Below, in pieces: positions 56,217-64,000 of a stretch of 64,000 nt of DNA. Location: contig ML661885.1 of the NCBI GenBank assembly GCA_007570785.1, positions 32,646,331 to 32,710,330 on the forward strand, read 5' to 3'. Position 1 is the first letter of the stretch. Each line of letters starts with the position of its first letter. A model generated the notes under the pieces. That model had not been told where the DNA came from and searched no databases. It was given only the letters and a program-made list of their open reading frames with translations. The stretch comes from Antilocapra americana. Taxonomy: Eukaryota; Chordata; Mammalia; Artiodactyla; Antilocapridae. The position numbers and the translations under genes were made by a program.

Positions 56217-56890
56217 TTTCTTGGCCTCCAAAATCACTGCGGATGGTGACTGCAGCTATGAAATTAAAAAGACACTTGCTCCTCAGAAGAAAAGTTATGA
56301 CCAACCTAGACAGCATTTTAAAAAGCAAAGACATTACTTTGCCAACAAAGGTCCGTCTAGTCAAAGCTATGGTTTTTCCAGTAGTCGTGTATGGATGTGT
56401 GAGTTGGACTATAAAGAAAACTGAAAGTGAAAGTCACTCAGTTGTATCCGACTCTTTGCAATCTCATGGACTATACAGTCCATGGAAAGAAAGCTGAGTG
56501 CTGAAGAATTGATGCTCTTGAACTTTGGTATTGGAGAGGACTCTTGAGAGTTCCTTGGACAGCAAGGAGATCCAATCAGTCCATCCTAAAGGAAATCAGT
56601 CCTGAATATTCATTGGAAGGAATGATGCTGAAACTCCAATACTTTGGTCACCTGATGCGAAGAACTGACTCATTTGAAAAGACACTGATGCTGGGAAAGA
56701 TTGAAGGCAGGCAGAGAAAGGGATGACAGAGCATGAGATGGTTGGATGGCATCACCGACTCAGTGGACATGAGTTTGAATAAGCTCTGGGAGCTGGTAAC
56801 GGACAGGGAAGCCTAGCATGCTGCAGCCCATGGGGTTGCAAAGAGTCAGACACGACTGAGCAACTGAACTGATCTGACTGACTGATGATT
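56217..56890 (+). mobile_element. BovB LINE 3' end with perfect 8-bp TSD, itself hit by a SINE fragment
   Basis: Begins at TTCTTGGCCTCCAAAATCACTG and shows KVRLVKAMVFPVVVYGCVSW, then after a 66-bp insertion [20 protein letters not shown] and [20 protein letters not shown]. It ends CGACTGAGCAACTGAACTG. CACATTAA is duplicated at 56,209-56,216 and 56,891-56,898. The ORF is broken by the inserted SINE and by stops. Confidence 0.95.
56420..56485 (-). mobile_element. 66-bp Bov-A fragment inserted in BovB, with 7-bp TSD
   Basis: Carries only the SINE 3' end (AAGTGAAAGTCACTCAGTTG...CATGGACTATACAGTCCATGG). AAAGAAA is present on both sides (56,413-56,419 and 56,486-56,492). Removing it restores BovB continuity at ATAAAGAAAGCTGAG, proving insertion. 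Confidence 0.93.
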
Positions 56891-56902
56891 CACATTAAAG
56901 AG

Positions 56903-57034
56903 TGAAGTGAAAGTGAAGTTGCTCAGTCGTGTCCAACTCTTTGCAACCCCATGGACTGTAGCCTACCAGGCTTCTCCATCCATGGGGTTTTCCAGGCAAG
57001 AATAATGGAATGGGTTGCCATTTCCTTCTCCAAA
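56903..57034 (-). mobile_element. Bov-A monomer next to the BovB target site
   Basis: GTGAAAGTGAAGTTGCTCAG to TTGCCATTTCCTTCTCC. AAAGAG at 56,897-56,902 and 57,035-57,040 is a likely target duplication overlapping the right TSD of BovB. Confidence 0.9.
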
Positions 57035-57040
57035 AAAGAG

Positions 57041-57514
57041 AATTCCATTTTAAGCTTTTGGTAGAATATGTTTTCCTCTTCACATCTCTCCCATAAGACC
57101 AGAGCTGCTGCTTCCTGCAGTGACAGCTCATTATATTACAAGTATTAGGGATGGGAAGTGGATAACCTGTGTGATTTTCATTTCATGGAGGAGTTCCTCT
57201 CACAGTATTATCAGATAAAACATGTTAAGTTGGTATAAGGAGGAGTACATCATGTTTTTACTTTTGTTACAATTGTAGATGGAATTTTTCTTTACTAAGA
57301 ATAGAGAGCTGGGATTTGGAGGGTGTGTGTGGAAACGTTCTCCAGAATGGGAAGTACACTGTGTCATGCCTGCCTTCTTTTTATTAATGAAATGGTAGGT
57401 ATATTAAGGCTCGGTAGGCTCATACATCTATTATTGTTATGGGTCTTATTTTTTGGGCAAAGTGATTCATTAGGGTAAAGAATCTTCCTTTATCTTTCTG
57501 TACTCCTTATATTA
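57041..57514. other. Unique sequence
   Basis: No feature recognised. Confidence 0.5.
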
Positions 57515-57700
57515 GGCTTCTCTGGTGGCTCAGCAGTGAAGATCCCACCTGCAGTGTCCGGGTTGGGAAGGTCTCCTGGAGGAGGGCATGACAACCCACT
57601 CCACTATTCTTGCGTGTAGAATCCCTGGATAGAGGAGCCTTGTGGGCTACAGCCCATAGGGTTGCACAGAGTCAGACATGACTGAAGAAACTTAGCACGC
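57515..57700 (+). mobile_element. Bov-tA SINE with internal deletion
   Basis: GGCTTCTCTGGTGGCTCAGC, then a deletion through part of the tRNA-like B-box region (CCTGCAGTGTCCGGGTTGGG), then Bov-A to CATGACTGAAGAAACTTAGC. Losing the B box would impair polymerase III transcription. Confidence 0.92.
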
Positions 57701-57987
57701 ACAAATGCATTCCATATATCAGTGCATTTTATGCTATGTGATAAAATTTACCTTTTCATGGTTCTTAGATATCCTAGTCACATTGGAAATGTCACTCTAT
57801 TTTCACACATTATTTGTGCTTAGCATTGAATATAATGAGCAAATTCTACCTTGTGTCCCAAGAGTAGCCTGAAGAAATTGTGAAATCTGTGGTCCATTCA
57901 ATATGAGTGAGAAGAGCTAAATAATTTTCATTCTCAACCAAAAGTCACTTTTGGCATGCATATTTTCTCATCTCAGTGGTTAACACA

Positions 57988-57988
<1 letters not shown>

Positions 57989-58033
<45 letters not shown>
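57989..58033. repeat. (CA)n microsatellite
   Basis: About 22 CA units, the longest pure dinucleotide run here. It is not adjacent to a recognised SINE. Confidence 0.97.
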
Positions 58034-58035
<2 letters not shown>

Positions 58036-58555
58036 TCAGTAGTATTCAATGCATCTTTAGTTTCTAATTCTTTTCAGAGTCTGGAGTATTGTGTTAGGAA
58101 ATTCAGAGGCTGCCTCCAAGACCAAAAGGAAAGAATGCCATAATCAATAGGAATGTCTGCCAGAGGTACAGGCGGAAGCAGTGACATATTCAATAAATCT
58201 GTCATATTTGTATTATTAGAAAATGTTGTTTAATATGTTAATTTAGTTATTTGAGAATGCTCAGACATCTTATCTTGCTCAAAGTTTATTAGGATGGAGT
58301 TTTGCTCAAAATTTGCCATTATTTTGATTGCTCTGTACAGTTTGGGTAAATGCTGATTTCTGAAGTATTTTTTCGGTAACAGCTATTTTTTTCCCGCTCC
58401 AATAAGTTGGCATTTAAGCAGATTTTTGTGCATTTTTAACAACTCCAAACTGCTATTTTTAAATTTCTAGCATTTTACATATATCTTTGGCATTAATGAA
58501 ACACTAATACATAAAGCAGCCTCTTGGGATACCTCTAACTTTTACTATAACTCTG
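58034..58555. other. Unique sequence
   Basis: No feature recognised. Confidence 0.5.
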
Positions 58556-58559
58556 TTAT

Positions 58560-58773
58560 TGGGTTCCCTGGTGGCTCAGAGGTTAAAGTGTCTACCTGCA
58601 ATGTGGGAGACCTGGGTTTGATCCCTGGGTCGAGAAGATTCCTCTGGAGAAGGAAATGGCAACCCATTCCAGTATTCTTGCCTGGAGAATCCCATGGACG
58701 GAGGAGCCTGGTGGGCTACAGTCCACAGGGTCACAAAGAGTCAGACACGACTGAGCGACTTAACTTTCACTTA
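58560..58773 (+). mobile_element. Full-length Bov-tA SINE with preserved pol III boxes
   Basis: The best-preserved plus-strand copy. The A box is TGGCTCAGAGG (58,572-58,582) and the B box GGTTTGATCCC (58,615-58,625), followed by Bov-A to GACACGACTGAGCGACTTAAC. CpGs are retained. Weak flanking similarity TTATT(G/A)GG may be the target duplication. Confidence 0.94.
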
Positions 58774-60399
58774 TCACTTTCTTTATTAGGAACCCCATTT
58801 GTTATATTTTCAATGCCTCATCTGTAAAAAAAGATAATGTTGATACAATTTCTCCTGGAGTCCAGCATGTGGAACACATTTATATCTGCTGTTATATCTG
58901 CTGTTCAACTGGTTTGCTACCTACCATTAAGAGCCATGTTTACATTTTTGCCCTGGCTTCTAGGAAACCTAGTAGAAACTCAGTGTAAATGTCTTCTCAT
59001 TTACAAAGTTGTTTTGTCTTTTAGATTGTATTAATGCTTTTTGCTTTGTTACCCCATTCCATTTTCATCAACTGCCTTAAATTCTGTCTCAAAATGGATA
59101 AATTTTAAAGTAAAATCTACACCTTTTCCATCTTATTCACACTCTTTCTTTTTCCAACTTTTATGCTTTTGTCTGAGTCTGAAATGCTCTTGAAAGCAGT
59201 AAGTGAGACAAGGGCTTCGCGCAGATGGTGTTAGGGAAGTTAGATGAGAGAGAAGGAAGGAAAGACGAGAGACAGGGAAACAAAAGGAGGGGCAGCCAAT
59301 CCTCTGGTAATGTGCCGCCATGGATCCTGTGAGGCACCGTGGACGCTCTCTCGAGCCAAGACTTTCTGAAGTGTCATAGAGAACACACCTCAGGAATGTC
59401 TTCTTTGGGGAAAGAAAGAATCAGATTCCCTCTACCCTTCTCCGTCAGTCAAAATGAGCCTCCTAGACAGTTAATAAGTGCTCACACCCACCCCCGTGAT
59501 GTGGCATCCAAGAAGCTCCAAGCCCAAAAAATGACAGATATGCTGTCAGGTTACACTGGTGAAAACTCATTGCTGTAGCACTGCTCAGAAAACGTGAGTC
59601 AAATGGATGTGAAGCAGTGGACAAGAAATGTCCTATATACTTTTCAACTGCAGGTGGTACACCCTGGGGGCATTGCCTGAGTTTTCCCTCTAAGACCTGA
59701 CCCCACTGAATGCTGCAGATCAGCATGAGGGCAGCATATACCGCACCCCTTCCTTAGTGGACAGAGAACAGGGCCACAGCATTTTGTTTACTGAGCGGGT
59801 CTTTTTGGGGGAGAAGAAATTCACTTAGTGAAAGATAAAAGGGATATAATCAAGGAGTCTTAAAGAATGTCCCAGAGGTGGAGACTTGGGAATTACCTCA
59901 GTGATTTTACTGAGATTTCTGGGATGGTGAAAATGATTCTTTTTCTGACCTGACATCTTGTCAGATGCACCTGGGACTGTGTGACTAAGAATTAGTTTGC
60001 AATAGAGTTTGAATTATAGGAGCTGCCAATTAAGCAGAAAGGAGACTGCAGAAACTTGGTTATTGTTTACTCTATTTTCCTTTGCTTATCTTTGCCTCCT
60101 TCCTAACCCTCAACTTCCAATAACTAGCCCTCTTTCTCCATCTGAAGAGCTCTTACCAAATGTCAAAAACTAGCATGAAGGTATATTTTACTCTTGTCTT
60201 CTCAGTTCCCACAGAACAATCTGGTATTTCCACTGGTAAATAGGTTTTAAATCTGTGGTCATCCATGGGATCAGTTTACTAGATCCTTTATAGGATGTGG
60301 AAGCATATGTGAGAACAGCTTATACTCCTGGTGGAGAAAACAGATAGATGTTCAAAGATGGAGAGCTGGAGGTTGTTGCCCAGGCAGTAGCGTTTAGAG
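58774..60399. other. Unique sequence, locally CpG-richer at 59.2-59.5 kb
   Basis: No repeat recognised. 59,300-59,380 contains an ATG in an excellent Kozak context (GCCGCCATGG, 59,314-59,323) opening a 19-codon frame. A 79-codon frame at 59,339-59,578 starts with GTG. No family features in either. Confidence 0.4.
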
Positions 60400-60620
60400 T
60401 TTAGAGGCAACGTCTCCAGGTTGCTGATCTGGCTCCAACACATTCTGGCTGTGTGGCCTTTGGAAAATTTACTTATTCTCTGTAGGCCTCGGTTCTTTCA
60501 ATCGATAAAAGATTGAAAGTTATGTAAGTCCTATAGATCTGTTGTGAGGAACAAATGAGGCTGTTTATGAGAATTGCTTAATAGAGCGCCATGCACAAAG
60601 AAAGTGATTAACTAGGCTAG
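60400..60620 (-). mobile_element. MIR SINE, near full length
   Basis: GCTGATCTGGCTCCAACACATTCTGGCTGTGTGGCC, CTCTGTAGGCCTCGGTTC, TGTTGTGAGGAACAAATGAGG and ATAGAGCGCCATGCAC: MIR in reverse. Confidence 0.8.
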
Positions 60621-62179
60621 CTAGTAGTATACCAACCACTACAGTAAGAAAATGGAGAAGGTAGAGCCAGAGACTCCAAGGGTTCCAGAAGTGAGGAAAA
60701 TTAAGATGTGGTGAATTCTGTGACCAACACAAATCAACAAAGAGGAGAAATCACATAATCTTGCAGCCCAACCAACTTATTGTCCCCATAGTCATGCTCT
60801 TTCATTTCCCCTCTTAATGGCTATACCAACACTTAGTTCCAATAGCTAGAACACCCAAGCAGACTCAAAGGAATTTCTCTCATTAATTTGGTTCTTCCCC
60901 TTACCCACTTTGGGTCTTCACGCTGCCATCTTAATACAGATGAACTACAAGACGTTGCTTCAGCAAGGGTAGTGCAAAACAGACACTCCACACAAACTCA
61001 TCAAAGCAAATCAGACTTCTGATTTCTCCAAGAGCATTGAGAAGTGTTTCCAAAAATTATTTTAGAAACCAAGGAGAGGGAGAATATGATGTTGATCTCA
61101 ATAATTTAAGGCCATTAGGTAGTCACTGACTGGATATTTTCACTACATCCACGTTAGAACTGATTTTTTGGTGATAATTTTAATCTCTGAGTCCATAGAA
61201 GTGTATCATCTTTAATTTGGAAAACTGTTCTAAAATTTTTCTGTTCTAGTATAGAAAATTAAACTAACAGTACACAAGGTTAGCTCATGTACAACTATCA
61301 GTGTTTGAGGACAGTTGCTAAACAGATAGAAAGTCATGATTTTGCAGAGGATGAGGTTTTAAACCAGTGCTAATCTCTGCCTATTTTAATATTGCATTTT
61401 AAATTAGCTCTCTTTTCAACCTAGCTAATTCTCTGTTCTGTGGGTGTAGACCCACATTATCATAAATGTTAAGGAACAATGGAAACAGATATTATTCCAT
61501 GTCTTCACCATATTCTTTGATATGATATTGATACTATTTTCTATTGATTGAATATCAAGGATGCGGACCAAAGAACTAATAATCTCTGAAAATGTAGCAG
61601 AAGCCTTGTATTCTTCAGATGAAGTGTTATTCTTTATCCACACAGGATTCATCTGTAGGGTAAGCTAAAATTGAAATTTACATATCACCAAGTATTCAGG
61701 TAATCACTGAATTGACAATTTCAGAAGTCAACATTATTTGGCTTATTTTAAAATCAAGTAGATATAGATGAATTTCATGGGAAAGAGAAAAGAATACCTG
61801 GTCAGGAAGGGAGTTTGATTGTGATGAGCCTGTCAAGGGTAAGTAAGATGTCAATAGTCTCTTCAAAGCAGTTAAACAGCTTGGTTAACTGCAGTATTTT
61901 CCACATTGAAAGAAGTGAGCCATAGGTAGTCCATGAGCTCAGAGTTAAAATGTATTGTCTCAGTTAAGAAGAAAATTATGCATTTTCGGTTATTTTTTAA
62001 TTCTTCTGATTATATGTGTGAGATAGCCTCAGCTTGTTGCTAAATGTCTTGTTTTTCCAACATTTACAAATTTTCTTTCTTAACATATAAGGAGAAGGGC
62101 TTAAGCTTTTTGCTTTCTGTAGGCAAGAACATCAATAAAAATAATAACAAAAATAATAGCAAATGATTTTTAGAGCTCT
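60621..62179. other. Unique sequence
   Basis: No gene or repeat recognised. Confidence 0.5.
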
Positions 62180-62187
62180 ATGTACCA

Positions 62188-62403
62188 AGTAGGTTTCCCA
62201 AGTGGCTCAGTGATAAAACAATTCACCTGCCAATGCAAGAGGCACAGGAGATGTGGGTTCAATCCCTGGGCCCGGAGGGTCCCCTGGAGTAGAAAAAGGC
62301 AACCCACCTCAGTATTGTTCCCTAGAAAATTCCATGGAGAAGAGCTGGCAGGCTACAGTCCATGGGGCCACAAAGAGTTAGACATAACTGAGCATGCATA
62401 CAC
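62188..62403 (+). mobile_element. Bov-tA SINE with 8-bp TSD
   Basis: TTTCCCAAGTGGCTCAGTGA to GACATAACTGAGCATGCATACAC. ATGTACCA is duplicated at 62,180-62,187 and 62,404-62,411. Confidence 0.94.
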
Positions 62404-62539
62404 ATGTACCAGGTAAACCTTAAGAACCTCATATATGTAAACATTCAGAGAAGTTCAGTTTATCTATACAGGAAAGTGGGTAAGTCATATATTCAGAGTA
62501 ATGATATTTAAAAAACCAAACTCATCCTTTTAAACTGTA

Positions 62540-63345
62540 CTCTAGTCAAGAAACAGAATATAGCAAGCGCCCCTCTGTTGGAAGACCTCTTCTGTTCCTA
62601 CCTCATGTTAGTGCTAAGTTGCTTCAGTCATGTCCAACTCTTTGCAACCCTATGGACTGTAGCCCACCAGGCTCCTGTGCCCATGGGATTCCCCAGGCAA
62701 GAATACTGGAGTGGGTTGCCACATCCTCCTCCAGGGGATCTTCCTAACCCAGGGATAAAACCCACATATTGTGTGGCTCCTGCATCACAGGCAGATTCTT
62801 TACTGCTGAGCCATCGGGGAAGCCCCCTATTCCTACCTACCTGAGGGTAATTATATCCTGACTTCTAACAGCTTAATTTTGCCTCCTAAAGTATTATATG
62901 AATAGATACACCTGTATATACTTCTTGTGCTCAGTGTTTTGTTTGCAAGAGTCATCCATAACATTCTTTGGAATTATAAATTATTTATTTTAATCGCTAA
63001 ATACTATTCCATTGTTTAAAGATATCACCATTCATTTATCCATTGCATTATCATCCATTCCATTATTATCCATTTGTACAGTTTCCAACTTGGGGCTGCA
63101 AAGAATGGTGCTGCTATGAATATTCTAGTACATGTCTCTTGACAAATACATAAGCATATTTCTATTGTGCATATGCTCTATGAGTGGAATTGTTGGCTCA
63201 TAGGTATGCCTTGAATCAACTTTAGTAGAAGAATTTTCCAAAGTGGTTATATCAATTTACATTTACACCTGTAGTTTGTGAGTATTCCAGTTACTCCATA
63301 TCCTCTCCAATACTTGCCACTTTTTTCACTTTAGCCATTCTAAAA
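62540..63345 (-). mobile_element. Old L1 3' region split by a SINE
   Basis: TCAAGAAACAGAATATAGCAAGC before the SINE; then TATATCCTGACTTCTAACAGC, GGAATTGTTGGCTCATAGGTATGCC and TTTTCCAAAGTGGTTATATC: a reversed L1 3' UTR and ORF2 end in correct order. Confidence 0.8.
62604..62829 (-). mobile_element. Bov-tA SINE nested in L1, with TSD
   Basis: TGCTAAGTTGCTTCAGTCATG to the tRNA-like CTGCTGAGCCATCGGGGAAGCC. TTCCTACCT at 62,595-62,603 and 62,830-62,838 is the target duplication. Confidence 0.95.
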
Positions 63346-63499
63346 GAGACAAAGAAACATACTAGATATTCTACAGTAAGCTTCTAGGAATTTAGTCATC
63401 CTGAAGAACTGGATTGCCAAGTGAACTGCACCTCTGTCATGACCCATATCAATAAAATAGACCCTCTTTCTCTATTTCTCTTTTCTTTCTACAACATTT

Positions 63500-64000
63500 A
63501 AAAATTGTAAAATATAGCATAATATATATAGAAATGTGTAAAGCTTAATAAATACAGAGTGAACATTATTCATCAGCATCCAGGTTAAGAAAGAGAACAC
63601 CGTCTCCAGCTCCCAGAAGGCCCTGTCTGTTTCTTCTGATCTTAAATTTCTACCTCCACCAGCCTGACTTTTTGATGACAGTTCTGTAAAAATTTCCTAA
63701 TATTTCTTAACAGTTCTACCACTTATACATAAACATGTTAGCTTACTTTCTTTTTTGTTTTGAAGACAATCATGCTGAACTATTATTTTATGTCATGCTT
63801 CTCTGTGAGGTTCTTACATGTTGCATGCATTGATAGCATGGTACATTTTCATTGCTTTATGGTACCCCATTGCATAAATATGCTAAAAATTATTTATTCA
63901 TTCTACTATTAAAAGACTTTTGGCTTATTGACTGTTGTTGGCCATTCTAAACAATGCTGCTATGAGAATTCTTATGTGTTCTTTGTGCCTGTGGATAGGT
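63500..64000 (-). mobile_element. Second old L1 3' region, running off the window
   Basis: Starts again from an L1 3' end: TCAGCATCCAGGTTAAGAAAGAGAACACCG, CACCAGCCTGACTTTTTGATG, CATTGCTTTATGGTACCCCATTGC, GGCCATTCTAAACAATGCTGC. This lies in tandem with the L1 at 62,540 on the same strand, so they are separate insertions or a duplicated fragment. Confidence 0.75.

Noticed and set aside
8526..62829. tRNA-like segments (A/B boxes) in Bov-tA copies as tRNA genes
   Set aside because: They lack a complete cloverleaf and are always fused to the Bov-A part, so they are SINE promoters, not tRNA genes.
1151..62829. The many near-identical 200-bp units as a CRISPR-like or tandem array
   Set aside because: They are dispersed, occur in both orientations and have individual target duplications, as expected for SINEs.

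Overview
The window is nuclear DNA from a bovid ruminant (cattle, bison, sheep or goat type). The evidence is its repeat content: 29 Bov-tA/Bov-A SINE copies (one only 66 bp), seven 3' fragments of the BovB (RTE) LINE, ruminant L1 (L1-BT-like) 3' ends and three CHR-type cetartiodactyl SINEs. Older mammalian layers (L1M, L2, MIR, a MaLR-type LTR, and one old repeat I could not name) lie beneath these. Base composition is AT-rich. I found no complete protein gene, rRNA, tRNA gene, CRISPR array or prokaryotic feature. The sequence reads as intergenic or long-intron DNA, and nearly all the longer open frames lie inside SINE or BovB copies.

Layout. 748-2790 is a minus-strand MaLR-type LTR broken up by a CHR SINE, an L1 3' end, a BovB 3' end and two Bov-A2/Bov-tA SINEs. 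It also carries a 92-bp near-identical duplicate of its own LTR/L1 junction. 4.4-9.4 kb has MIR, a GC-richer block that may be a solo LTR, SINEs and an L1 tail split by a SINE. 10-14.6 kb has an old L1 and a run of SINEs. 14,670-15,262 is an L1 insertion with a 17-bp target-site duplication whose middle is a 400-N assembly gap; an L2 follows to about 16.5 kb. 16.5-31 kb alternates MIR, L2, SINEs, a BovB tail (20,686-21,163), a ruminant L1 nested inside a MIR (25.0-25.4 kb) and a SINE inside an L1 (30.1-30.9 kb). 31-44 kb is mostly unique AT-rich DNA with scattered MIR, L1 and L2 and a 51-bp alternating purine-pyrimidine tract at a SINE tail. 44-50 kb includes a BovB copy inserted in an old L1. 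About 50.5-53.5 kb lacks recognisable repeats and is the best candidate for conserved regulatory DNA: it holds an RFX-type X-box beside a CRE-like site and a 17-bp homeodomain-like palindrome. 55.8-58.8 kb is a dense SINE/BovB cluster and the window ends in two L1 3' ends on the minus strand.

Possible function. Three short open segments with good splice sites (43,944-44,080; 47,501-47,540; 53,785-53,913) can be joined in one reading phase on the plus strand. I recognise no protein family in them and treat them as weak candidates, since intronic pseudo-exons are common. I found no convincing new biological system. The best observations concern the mechanism and history of insertion events.
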